The translations under genes were made by a program, and so were the position numbers. From Orenia metallireducens (lineage in GTDB: Bacteria > Bacillota > Halanaerobiia > Halobacteroidales > Halobacteroidaceae), in NCBI RefSeq assembly GCF_003001995.1, contig NZ_PVNB01000004.1, positions 62,001 through 126,000 on the forward strand: DNA of 64,000 nt. The letters are read 5' to 3'. This document shows positions 27,990 through 36,232 of this stretch, piece by piece; position 1 is the first letter of the stretch; every line of letters begins with the position of its first letter. The notes under the pieces were generated by a model. That model searched no databases and was not told the DNA's origin. It saw only the letters and a list, made by a program, of their open reading frames with translations.

Positions 27990-29177
27990 ATGTTAAAAAA
28001 TAATTTGAAAATATATGCTCTGGGTCCCTTTTACATAGAGATTGAAGGAAAAAGATTAGATGGAGGTAATTGGAAGGAAAGAAAATCACTGGCATTATTT
28101 AAATGTCTGTCAATTGAATTTCCTAAACACATTAGTATTGAAAGATTGATAGATAAATTATGGCCAGAGTGTGATGAACAGTATGGTAAACCTAGATTAT
28201 ACGATACGGTTTATAAACTTCGAAAGATATTAGATTCTGATGACTCAGAGAGCTATATAATAAAATTACCAGAAGGTTATGTTTTGAATAAAAATAAAAA
28301 TTATTGGTTTGATTGGAGAGAATTTTCTGATATTTATGACAAATATAAGTTTAATAAGAACTGGCCTAACTATTCTAAGGAAGAATTAAATCAATCTATA
28401 GATGAACTTAGTTGGGCTCTTAACCTTTATAGAGGAGATTTTATGGAAAATTGTTTATATGATGATTTGATGGATATGCAACGAACCCATTATAGACAAA
28501 TTATGTTAGATATGGTTATATTATTAGTTAAGATGCTTATTAAAGGGGACCAAAATGAAAAAGCTATTAATTATTTGAAATATGGTATACAAGAAGAACC
28601 TTATAGAGAAGAACTGTATATATTATTTATGCAGATATTGGGTAGGGAAAATAGAGTTTCAGAGGTTGTTGCTTTATATAAGAGGTATAAAAAGATATTG
28701 CAGAAGGAGCTAGGTTTATCATCTTATAATAGGTTAGAAGCTGAGTACAAAAAAATTATTAGTTATAATATGGGCACATCAACTGCTCAGGATGATGTAA
28801 ATTTAGAAGAAAATATGGATAATTTAGTGTTTGGAGCTATGATATGTAACCCCAAAATTTTTAGAAAAATATATAATTTAGAAAAACAAAAAATATTTAG
28901 GGGGGGAAATCCATTTACTATATTAAAGATAAGTTTTGATAATGTATTAAATTCTGAATTATTAGAAAAATTTATAGTAGAGCTTAGTAAAAATCTTAGA
29001 TCAGTAGATGTTATTGCAAAATGGAATTCTTGTAGTATATATGTTCTTTTGCATGGTACTCCTATTGAATGTAATACTGTAATTTCGCAGAGGTTATTTA
29101 AAATATCTTCATTGAGCAGAATTGAGGAAGACCCAAAAATAGAATGGGAGGAAATATCTAAAGAAAAAGCACAATGA
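27990..29177 (+). CDS. BTAD (SARP-like) transcriptional regulator
   Basis: 394 residues. Residues ~1-95 form an OmpR/SARP-like winged helix (KIYALGPFYIEIEGKRL, KSLALFKCLSIEF, RLIDKLWPE, LYDTVYKLRKIL). Residues ~105-250 are an all-helical bacterial transcriptional activation domain with TPR-like repeats (LYRGDFMENCLYDDL, LGLSSYNRLEAEYKKII). The C-terminal ~115 residues (LRSVDVIAKWNSCSIYVLLHG) resemble the degenerate cyclase/GGDEF-like domain seen at the end of some BTAD proteins; no catalytic motif is visible. AAGGGAG at 27974-27980 favours ATG 27990 over ATG 27951. It sits directly upstream of the usher operon and probably controls it. Confidence 0.85.
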   Translation: MLKNNLKIYALGPFYIEIEGKRLDGGNWKERKSLALFKCLSIEFPKHISIERLIDKLWPECDEQYGKPRLYDTVYKLRKILDSDDSESYIIKLPEGYVLNKNKNYWFDWREFSDIYDKYKFNKNWPNYSKEELNQSIDELSWALNLYRGDFMENCLYDDLMDMQRTHYRQIMLDMVILLVKMLIKGDQNEKAINYLKYGIQEEPYREELYILFMQILGRENRVSEVVALYKRYKKILQKELGLSSYNRLEAEYKKIISYNMGTSTAQDDVNLEENMDNLVFGAMICNPKIFRKIYNLEKQKIFRGGNPFTILKISFDNVLNSELLEKFIVELSKNLRSVDVIAKWNSCSIYVLLHGTPIECNTVISQRLFKISSLSRIEEDPKIEWEEISKEKAQ

Positions 29178-29202
29178 AAATTTTATAATTTTGTATAGGA
29201 AA

Positions 29203-29252
29203 TGCTCAGATCCTCTTATGTTTGTCTTAGGGGATGAATGAGCTCTTTTTTT
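29203..29252 (+). terminator. Terminator after the BTAD gene
   Basis: An imperfect stem with GCTCA / TGAGC and ATCC / GGAT helices, followed by CTTTTTTTT. It separates the regulator transcript from the usher operon. Confidence 0.75.
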
Positions 29253-29309
29253 TAGGTTTGTTACCTTAAAATTCGGCTAATTATTCCAAGGATTGTTTTT
29301 TTAAGCAAA

Positions 29310-29385
29310 AAACTTTTAAGAAAGTTCAAAAACGAGTTTTAAACGAGTTCTAATAGAAATTTAATAGAGATTTAATTGTTATAAT
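29310..29385 (+). promoter_or_regulatory. 11-bp direct-repeat operator and -10 box of the usher operon
   Basis: Units with an 11-bp period: ACGAGTTTTAA (29332), ACGAGTTCTAA (29343), TAGAAATTTAA (29354), TAGAGATTTAA (29365), then TTGTTATAATT with TATAAT at 29380-29385; weaker units (AAAGTTCAAAA and the one before it) extend upstream to ~29310. No -35 box is evident at the normal distance. SARP regulators are known to bind 11-bp-spaced direct repeats just upstream of the -10 of promoters with poor -35 boxes. That the neighbouring BTAD protein binds here is inferred. Confidence 0.7.
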
Positions 29386-29455
29386 TTATTAGAGAGATAA
29401 ATTATTGAATTTTTGATAAGGGGGTGAGAAAATTTTTAAGGATGAGGAAAAGAAA

Positions 29456-30331
29456 TTGAAGTTTATATCTTCAGTTATAATAGTATTTATAATATTGGTT
29501 TTATTTACTGAAAAAGTTGAAGCAAATTTGTCTCTAGATTTTGGAGAATTTACTCCTAAAACTAATATTACTAGTAATCTCCTATGTAGACTATCCATTG
29601 ATGAAGAAAATATAAGATTACTAGAAATATATTTAGAGGATAAATTTTATAGAACTGATAGGATCGAAAGTATTTCAGCTAATAGGTTAAAATTAAAAAC
29701 AAAAAATCAGAGAGTCTCTTTAAGAAGCAAAAAAGCAATTAAAGTTGACTTAAATGATTTACCTAAAGATGGATTAGGCTCTTTTATTCTACCTTTAAGT
29801 TTTACTGCTTTAAATACAGATTTGCCTGGTAGGTATAAAGCTAGGTTAATAATTAAAGCGCTAGACATTAAAGGGAGGGATTATCCAACCATTATAGAAA
29901 GAGAAGTAGAATTTAAGATTAATCCATGGCTAAGAATTACAAAAGTTGAGGGACGAGATAAGGTTATAATAGATAGAGTAAAAATTGATAGTAAGAAGAT
30001 ATATAGTGTAGGAGGGGCCTCTATAAAGATTGCATCTAATGTTCCTTGGAAGCTTTGTGCCAATATTAATCCAAAATTAGTTGAAGCTAAATCTTTAACT
30101 AATAGATCATTAAAGATTCAAGTTATGCCTAATTCAGATCATTATAGTATTATCAATAATGATGGTACGTTTTTTAAGAAAAATCCTACCTTAATTGTCA
30201 TAGGAACTGAGACTGTGAGAGGGGATGGTTATTGGATTAATATGCCCTTTTCTATGAGCATTGAAAACTTCACAAAGATAAAAGCAGGTAATATTTCTTT
30301 TCCAATCAATTTCTATCTCTCATTTAATTAA
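29456..30331 (+). CDS. Secreted beta-rich protein, first gene of the chaperone-usher-like operon
   Basis: 291 residues from a TTG start. The signal peptide (residues 1-23) ends at KVEA, followed by a beta-rich body with no recognised domain. The C-terminal end (KAGNISFPINFYLSFN) has the alternating final strand seen in fimbrial subunits and resembles the terminal strand of the next gene's product. A single Cys occurs in NLLCRLS and another in KLCANI, so one disulfide is possible. GATGAGGAA lies six bases before TTG 29456; the stronger AAGGGGGTGAG at about 29418 might instead serve a non-standard start upstream. A minor or tip subunit is a plausible role. Confidence 0.6.
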   Translation: MKFISSVIIVFIILVLFTEKVEANLSLDFGEFTPKTNITSNLLCRLSIDEENIRLLEIYLEDKFYRTDRIESISANRLKLKTKNQRVSLRSKKAIKVDLNDLPKDGLGSFILPLSFTALNTDLPGRYKARLIIKALDIKGRDYPTIIEREVEFKINPWLRITKVEGRDKVIIDRVKIDSKKIYSVGGASIKIASNVPWKLCANINPKLVEAKSLTNRSLKIQVMPNSDHYSIINNDGTFFKKNPTLIVIGTETVRGDGYWINMPFSMSIENFTKIKAGNISFPINFYLSFN

Positions 30332-30356
30332 AAATTTTAAGGAGGCAAAGATAATT

Positions 30357-31148
30357 ATGAAAAGATTATTAGTTTTATCTTTAGCAACTCTTTTTGTCTT
30401 AACTATGAGTATTTCCGCTTTTGCATTTGATGAAGATGCTTTTTGGGCAGAGTATGGTTCTGGTTATTCTATGGCAGAGGAAAAGCTTGATGGAATTGAA
30501 TGGACTTCTGGAGAAGCAATTAATTTAGCTAGTATTAACAGAGATGCAGAGCATTTAGATACAAATAAAAAAGAAAATGATGATGATCAAAACGTAGAAA
30601 TAGAAGTTACTGCTGAAGCTTATATTCCATGCTATCTTGAACTAAAGGTGGCAGGTAATACAAAATCCCTTAAAGGGCAAAGCTTTGGTCCAGATGCTAT
30701 TGCAAAAAGCAGTTCTTATGGAACAAACATGGAATTCGATAATGAAATGGGTGGATTTGTTGATGGTGATTGGAAGGCTTTAGGTCATGGAAAGAATGCG
30801 GAAATAGAACCAGGTGATAATGTATATATTCAAGCTTGCGACTTGTTCAAGGTCGATATTTATGGAAATGACAATTATAAATATGAAGTAGAATCCACTG
30901 GGTTAAGTGCTACAGATAACACAGGTCAAATTCTTCCTTTAGATATGAGAAGTAGTTTTGATGAAGGAGCTAGCTGGGGAGGTACTATAACTTTTGATGA
31001 AGCAACGACTGCTCCAGTTATAATTGCAGATAATATAGCTGCTACTACAGAAATGACTGTATATCATCAATTTAGAGTTCCATATACTCGTACTACAACT
31101 CATGGAAGTTATGTAGGTAAAGTAATTTTTAGAACTGTCAGTATGTAA
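30357..31148 (+). CDS. Secreted putative major pilus/fibre subunit
   Basis: 263 residues with a clean signal peptide (residues 1-23, cleavage after AFA). The mature protein is acidic and beta-rich with two Cys residues (AYIPCYLEL, YIQACDLF) placed to form one disulfide, as in chaperone-usher subunits. It ends in YVGKVIFRTVSM, a probable terminal strand of an Ig-like fold. I recognise no named family. AAGGAGG at 30339-30345 is strong, and a hairpin directly downstream (31185) would give this gene the most abundant mRNA, as expected for a major structural subunit. The role is inferred from context. Confidence 0.65.
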   Translation: MKRLLVLSLATLFVLTMSISAFAFDEDAFWAEYGSGYSMAEEKLDGIEWTSGEAINLASINRDAEHLDTNKKENDDDQNVEIEVTAEAYIPCYLELKVAGNTKSLKGQSFGPDAIAKSSSYGTNMEFDNEMGGFVDGDWKALGHGKNAEIEPGDNVYIQACDLFKVDIYGNDNYKYEVESTGLSATDNTGQILPLDMRSSFDEGASWGGTITFDEATTAPVIIADNIAATTEMTVYHQFRVPYTRTTTHGSYVGKVIFRTVSM

Positions 31149-31184
31149 AAATAATCAATTGAAAAATAACTTTTAGTTATATAG

Positions 31185-31217
31185 AGGGGTTGATGTATTT
31201 ATACATCAACCCCTTTT
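31185..31217 (+). terminator. Intra-operon hairpin after the major subunit gene
   Basis: AGGGGTTGATGTAT (31185-31198) pairs with ATACATCAACCCCT (31201-31214), followed by only three T residues. It is probably a partial terminator or mRNA 3'-end stabiliser that lowers chaperone and usher expression relative to the subunit. Confidence 0.75.
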
Positions 31218-31272
31218 GAATAAAATATTATAAAAAATTGGATGATTAATTTTAATGGAGGAGAGAGTAGTA

Positions 31273-32079
31273 ATGAAGAAGTACAGTAAACTAAAAATAT
31301 CTCTTTTGATTTTTTTATCTGTTTTTATTTTTTTTACTTATAGTGAGAGGGTAATGGCTATTACTCATATAGAGCCGGCTAGAATTATTTTATATGTAGA
31401 ACCTGGTGATAGAACAACAGGAACTATTAAAGTTACAAATAAAAGTGAGAAAGAAACAGAGGTTAAAGCAATCCTATATGATTGGACTTTAGATGATAAT
31501 GATGGACTTAATGCTACTATAGCTGGAAGCAGACCAGAGACTTTAGATGGGCTAATTAAATTTAACCCACGCAGATTTAAACTCAAGCCTGGGAAAACTC
31601 AAGTAGTTAGATTCACTATTAGTGCACCTAAGGATATAAACATAGAGAGAAGGGGGATAGTATTCTTTGAAGAAGAAACAGGTTTAATAGAAAAGACTAC
31701 AGGTGCTAATGTGGTTACTCAGATAGGAACGACTATTTATTTGGCACCAACTACTGCAAAATCTGAGTTTAAATTATTAGGTGCTAAGGTTTATATACCT
31801 AAAGATAGACAGAAAAAGAAATTAGGGGTTTTATCTTTAAATAATCAAGGAAATGCTCATATAAGATATATTATTTCTTATAAAATTATAGATGAAAAGG
31901 GAGCTTTAGTTAATGAAAATAAATTTACAGAGCAAGTAATATTGCCAGGATTTAAAAGAGGAGTTACCTTTCCTATAAAACAAGATTTAAAATCAGGAAG
32001 CTACAAGATGTTGTTAAGTTTTGAATTTCACGGAACAGCTAAAAAGGCTAATTATACTATACCATTTAAAATAAACTAG
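31273..32079 (+). CDS. PapD-like periplasmic pilus chaperone
   Basis: 268 residues: signal peptide (1-29, ending RVMA), then an N-terminal Ig-like domain with the PapD-family pattern (HIEPARIILYVEPGDRTTGT, VTNKSEKETEVKA, RFKLKPGKTQVVRFTI, RGIVFFEE) and a second domain (GVLSLNNQGNAHIRYIISYK). Classical chaperones donate a strand to fold pilus subunits in the periplasm and deliver them to the usher. Overall similarity to PapD is weak and belongs to the COG1470/COG3121 grey zone, so the role leans on the adjacent usher-like gene. GGAGGAG at 31257-31263 selects ATG 31273 over ATG 31255. Confidence 0.72.
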   Translation: MKKYSKLKISLLIFLSVFIFFTYSERVMAITHIEPARIILYVEPGDRTTGTIKVTNKSEKETEVKAILYDWTLDDNDGLNATIAGSRPETLDGLIKFNPRRFKLKPGKTQVVRFTISAPKDINIERRGIVFFEEETGLIEKTTGANVVTQIGTTIYLAPTTAKSEFKLLGAKVYIPKDRQKKKLGVLSLNNQGNAHIRYIISYKIIDEKGALVNENKFTEQVILPGFKRGVTFPIKQDLKSGSYKMLLSFEFHGTAKKANYTIPFKIN

Positions 32080-32099
32080 TTCAAAGGATAGGGAGGGAA

Positions 32100-35000
32100 T
32101 TGCTTATAAAAAGAATATATTTGTTAAAAATTATATTTCTAATAGTTCTCTTTTCTTTTTTTTCTCTCTTTATTTATGCTAAAGAAGATTTAGATTTGGA
32201 GACGAATATTGTTCTTTTAAAAATATCTAGTCATGAGAAGGTAATTTGTGAGGATCCTTTTTTTGAATTGTTATTACTATATGATGAAAGTTCTGAAGAA
32301 GATTATATTCTTTTGCCTTTAAATATGTTAACCTCCTATTTCAAAATGAAAATAAATTTTTATCGAGAAAATAATATGTTGGTAGTAATAAATTCAGCAA
32401 ATAAAACAGAATTAAGGATAGATTTAGAGAATAAAAAGTATTTGGAGCATGACGAGTGGTCAAGGGAAGCCCCAATAGTTTTAGCAGGAGATTTTTTTGT
32501 TTCTTCTAAGGTCTTAGAATATCTTTTTGAAATAGAATTAGATTGGAATTCAAGATATCAAGAATTAACTTTAACAGGTGATTATTTTGCAAAAGAAGAT
32601 GATTTAAAAGAGAATGAAAGAGAAGAGAAGGATAAAGCTATAAAAGAGGAAGAGAAAGTGCAAGAGATAATTGAAGGTCCAGATTTTTCTCTAGGTTCTA
32701 TCCAATATGAGACAGGATGGGAATATCGAAAAAATGAGAATGGAATAGAGAAGTTTATTAATGAAAACAAATTAAATGTTCATGGAAGGATTAAAGATTG
32801 GGCAATCTCCTTAGGAGGAGAGAGTAATATAGATTTTTATAATAATAAAGAATTTGAATTGGACTTTATTAAAGCTATTTACAAAGAAAATAAAAAATTT
32901 ATTATACTGGGAGATTCACAATCTGATAGCTTTAAAGCCATAGGTGATAAGTCTTTACGAGGACTGTATTATAGAAATTCAGATAAGAAGATGAGTCGAG
33001 TTTTAGCTTATACATCTATTACTGGAAAAGCAGAAGAAGGCGATGTTGTTACTTTATATGTAAACGAAGAAAAGTATAATTACCTTAAAGTCTTATCAGA
33101 TAATCTTTATACTTTTGAACATATTTATTTAAAGAAAAATAAAATAAATACCTTAAAGGTAGTAATTGAAAAGCCTAATGGTGAACAAATAGAGAGAGTA
33201 AAAAGAGTAGCAGCCAGTCCAAAAATCTATGAAGAAGGTACTAGAAATTTTGAATTTGCAATTGCTTCATATAAAGAAGACGATCATGATGATTGGGAAG
33301 GAAAGATGATTGGTTGGAGAAAAGATATTGCTTTATCAGAAAACATAAGTGTTAATTGGGAAGCTATAGTAAGAGAAGATTATAATTATGGGGAAAAATT
33401 GTTATCAAGTTCTGATTTGGGCATAGCTTTTAGAATGGGGAAAAATATGGTTATGGATTTAGACTGGTATCTACTAGGAAATAAAAGTAATTTTGAGCAG
33501 GGGGGTGTGAGTTCTTTACTATATTGTTTAGATTCAGGATATGTTGAAGGAACTTATTTTTACCTTCCTGATAAAGTCAATGAAGAGATTTATGATAATA
33601 CAGGAAAGGGAGTTAAGTTAATCAGTGTTTGGGATTTTTCTTCTGAATGGAGTGTAAATTCTTTGCTTACTTGTTATTATCCTAATTTATTCACTGACTT
33701 GGAAAAGAATAGAAAGGCTGAAATTTCTTTTGAACATCAAAAGAATTGGCGAAGTTTAACTAAAATAACTCTATCAGCTGAACAAGAAGATTCTATTGAT
33801 CAAGATTTTAGTGATGACAAGAAAATAGTCGTTAAAGATATATATAGATTAACTGTAGGTAAAAGTAAAACTAGTGATGGTTTTAGGGGTGATGGTGAAT
33901 TAAGTATATTTGACAAGAAGATATCTTTTGATGATAAGGAGATAAGTTATAATAAATTAAAATTGAGGACTGATTTTTATAAGAAAATATCAGATTCTTT
34001 AGTTATAACAAATAGTATTGAAGGAAGTGGAAAATTATATGATAGTCAAGGTAGATTTATTGATGTAGAGGCTCAAACAGAATCTAAACTCAAATTGAGT
34101 CCAAATGACAAATTATCCTGTTCTATTAGACATAGTTTGGAAGGAGAAAAAAAGTTTGATTCTTTTAAAAAAGCTTCAGAAGAATTGAAATTTAATACTC
34201 ATTATTATATAAATAGTGATAATATTATTGATTTGGGTATAACTAACAATAGTTCGGTAAATAGTCTAGATTATAGGTCTTATTCTTTAGGAATAACGCG
34301 CTTCTTTGAAGATGGGGCTGGTGAGGTTTCTTTAGATATAGAAAGACTTATTCCAAAAGAGTTAGATAGAAGGCAAAGAGATAATATACAATTAGATATT
34401 AAGAAGAGGTTAGAGTCTAAAAGAGAGATAAAATTTAGTGTAGGAAAAGTATATGATATTGTCAACCAAATTTCTGAATATTTTGCTAAAATTTCTATAA
34501 CTCATGCTTTTGGTTTTGCTAAAGGAAATAAATTCAATCAAGAATTTAAAGATAATAATCATATTTCATCTGTGGTGGGACATGTTTATTTAGATGAAAA
34601 TAATAATAAAAAAATGGATGAAGGTGAAAAGAGACTTTCGGGAATAGATATGATTTTAGATAATCTTCGAGCGACGACTTTTGAAGATGGTCAATTTATC
34701 TTTAACCTTACTATGCCAGGTATATATACTTTGAACTTTGATTTTAATTCATTAGATGCTGATTATACTCCTGTTACTAAAGAAAAGGTAATTAGGGTTA
34801 AAAAGAATGAAAATATGGCTTTCAATTATGGACTTACTATGAATGGTTCTGTTTCTGGAATGGTATTTATAGATAAAAATGCTAATGGAAAAAAAGATGG
34901 AGATGAAGAACCATTACAATGGATTGGATTTACACTAAATGAAAAGACAATCTATACAGATAAGAGAGGTGAGTTCTATTTTGAAAATATTCCTCTTGGT

Positions 35001-35138
35001 GAACATTCTTTAACTATTATTAAGGAATCATTACCAAAAGGAATGGTATCAAAGGTAGGTAATTCTTTTAAAGTTAAAATCAGAAAAGAAGATTTAGATG
35101 TAAGAGATATATTTATTCCATTAGTATATAATTTTTAA
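32100..35138 (+). CDS. Usher-like outer-membrane protein with C-terminal SdrD/CNA-B repeats
   Basis: 1012 residues. Signal peptide 1-27; residues ~55-165 look like the paired alpha/beta domain of copper-amine-oxidase N type (LLPLNMLTSYFKMKINFY); residues ~165-200 are a charged linker; from ~205 a long beta-barrel region begins. GDSQSDSF (~271) and VTLYVNEEKYNYLKV...IEKPNGEQ (~318-365) match the position and pattern of the usher plug domain (VELYVNG...G). Residues ~826-1000 hold two CNA-B/SdrD-like repeats with calcium-type loops (YLDENNNKKMDEGE, FIDKNANGKKDGDEE). The protein ends VYNF with a terminal Phe. A TTG start at 32100 is likely; GGGAGGG lies very close. Confidence 0.72.
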   Translation: MLIKRIYLLKIIFLIVLFSFFSLFIYAKEDLDLETNIVLLKISSHEKVICEDPFFELLLLYDESSEEDYILLPLNMLTSYFKMKINFYRENNMLVVINSANKTELRIDLENKKYLEHDEWSREAPIVLAGDFFVSSKVLEYLFEIELDWNSRYQELTLTGDYFAKEDDLKENEREEKDKAIKEEEKVQEIIEGPDFSLGSIQYETGWEYRKNENGIEKFINENKLNVHGRIKDWAISLGGESNIDFYNNKEFELDFIKAIYKENKKFIILGDSQSDSFKAIGDKSLRGLYYRNSDKKMSRVLAYTSITGKAEEGDVVTLYVNEEKYNYLKVLSDNLYTFEHIYLKKNKINTLKVVIEKPNGEQIERVKRVAASPKIYEEGTRNFEFAIASYKEDDHDDWEGKMIGWRKDIALSENISVNWEAIVREDYNYGEKLLSSSDLGIAFRMGKNMVMDLDWYLLGNKSNFEQGGVSSLLYCLDSGYVEGTYFYLPDKVNEEIYDNTGKGVKLISVWDFSSEWSVNSLLTCYYPNLFTDLEKNRKAEISFEHQKNWRSLTKITLSAEQEDSIDQDFSDDKKIVVKDIYRLTVGKSKTSDGFRGDGELSIFDKKISFDDKEISYNKLKLRTDFYKKISDSLVITNSIEGSGKLYDSQGRFIDVEAQTESKLKLSPNDKLSCSIRHSLEGEKKFDSFKKASEELKFNTHYYINSDNIIDLGITNNSSVNSLDYRSYSLGITRFFEDGAGEVSLDIERLIPKELDRRQRDNIQLDIKKRLESKREIKFSVGKVYDIVNQISEYFAKISITHAFGFAKGNKFNQEFKDNNHISSVVGHVYLDENNNKKMDEGEKRLSGIDMILDNLRATTFEDGQFIFNLTMPGIYTLNFDFNSLDADYTPVTKEKVIRVKKNENMAFNYGLTMNGSVSGMVFIDKNANGKKDGDEEPLQWIGFTLNEKTIYTDKRGEFYFENIPLGEHSLTIIKESLPKGMVSKVGNSFKVKIRKEDLDVRDIFIPLVYNF

Positions 35139-35155
35139 ATTGTTTTTGATTTAAG

Positions 35156-35191
35156 AACCAATTTATCTAGCTATAGCTAGATAAATTGGTT
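35156..35191. terminator. Terminator of the usher operon
   Basis: A 36-bp perfect palindrome, AACCAATTTATCTAGCTA and its complement, then TTATTATAT. The rest of the 35192-35441 gap is AT-rich with no feature I can support. Confidence 0.85.
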
Positions 35192-35441
35192 TATTATATA
35201 TCTAAAATTTAATTAATTAAATTTTAGAGGAATATGCCATAGGAAGAGAGTATAATTAATTTAGAATAAAATTTTATTTTTATCCTCGAAATTGAGTTTA
35301 AGTATAGAAAATTTTAATTTTTTGAAAAAAGAAGTGTAGTTGATTTCTATGTGCTATATCAAATATGAGTAAGTATATTATATCTTAATAATGGAAGTAT
35401 AAAACAGTAAATAATTTAAATCTACTTATTTTACTTAAATT

Positions 35442-35471
35442 TTGACATTAAATCTCTTGGAATAGTATAAT
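35442..35471 (+). promoter_or_regulatory. Promoter of the cyclophilin gene
   Basis: TTGACA at 35442-35447, an 18-bp spacer and TATAAT at 35466-35471. Confidence 0.75.
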
Positions 35472-35521
35472 AAAGAGTAATTTTATAGATGAAATTAATT
35501 AAATAATAAGGAGGAATTATA

Positions 35522-35965
35522 ATGAGACAAGCAATCATGGAAACAGAGAAAGGAACAATGAAGATTGAATTTTATGAGCAGGATGCCCCAAATACAGTAG
35601 ACAACTTCTGTAAACTAGCTGAGGAAGGCTTTTATGATGGATTAACCTTCCATCGAGTAATCCCTAATTTTGTAATTCAAGGTGGGTGCCCTAAGGGAAC
35701 TGGAACAGGAGGGCCTGGATATACTATCAATTGTGAATTAGATGGAGATAATCAATATCATGATCGAGGAGTATTATCGATGGCTCATGCTGGAAGAAAT
35801 ACAGGCGGGTCACAATTCTTTATCTGCCATGGTAGAGAGAATACTCAGCACTTAGATAGAAAGCATACTTGCTTTGGCAAGGTAGTAGAAGGTCTTGAAG
35901 TAATAGATGATATTAGACAAGGTGATGTCATTAACAAAGTAACTATTGTTGAAGGTGAAGAGTAG
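35522..35965 (+). CDS. ppiB: Peptidyl-prolyl cis-trans isomerase, cyclophilin type
   Basis: A 147-residue cytoplasmic cyclophilin (no signal peptide) catalysing proline isomerisation. It carries the active-site Arg/Phe segment [15 protein letters not shown], the [18 protein letters not shown] strand (QFFI) and [15 protein letters not shown]. It is a minimal one-domain form of the PpiB class. AAGGAGG precedes the ATG and the promoter above serves it alone. Confidence 0.95.
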   Translation: MRQAIMETEKGTMKIEFYEQDAPNTVDNFCKLAEEGFYDGLTFHRVIPNFVIQGGCPKGTGTGGPGYTINCELDGDNQYHDRGVLSMAHAGRNTGGSQFFICHGRENTQHLDRKHTCFGKVVEGLEVIDDIRQGDVINKVTIVEGEE

Positions 35966-35984
35966 TATAATAGTTAGTGTGATA

Positions 35985-36160
35985 TTTTTTATTAGTTGAC
36001 CGTTGACAGTTAAGACCAAGTTCAAAAAATCATATTTGAGTTTTCAACTATCCTATGAGTTTAAAGAGCAAGATAGGTTTTATTCAAGAATGGTCTTCAG
36101 AAGGATTTTGATTTTGACTGTCAACCGTCAACGGTAAACTGTTAACTCAAAATTGTTTTA
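35985..36160. repeat. Intergenic hairpin repeat (GTTGACAGTT type)
   Basis: TTAGTTGACCGTTGACAGTTAAG is inverted at the other end by GACTGTCAACCGTCAACGGT (listed as 20-base cores). The centre holds CCTATGAGTTTAAAGAGCAA, related to the CTACGAGTT module of the GCGACAC elements, but the GCGACAC arms are absent. Confidence 0.55.
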
Positions 36161-36232
36161 CTATTCATATTGATTAATATTATTTCTATTAAGTACAATG
36201 TGTAAATTTATATAGAAGAAAGGAATAATTTC

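Noticed and set aside
31185-31217. End of the secreted-subunit operon at this hairpin
   Set aside because: No promoter is visible before the chaperone gene and functional linkage is strong, so partial readthrough is more likely.
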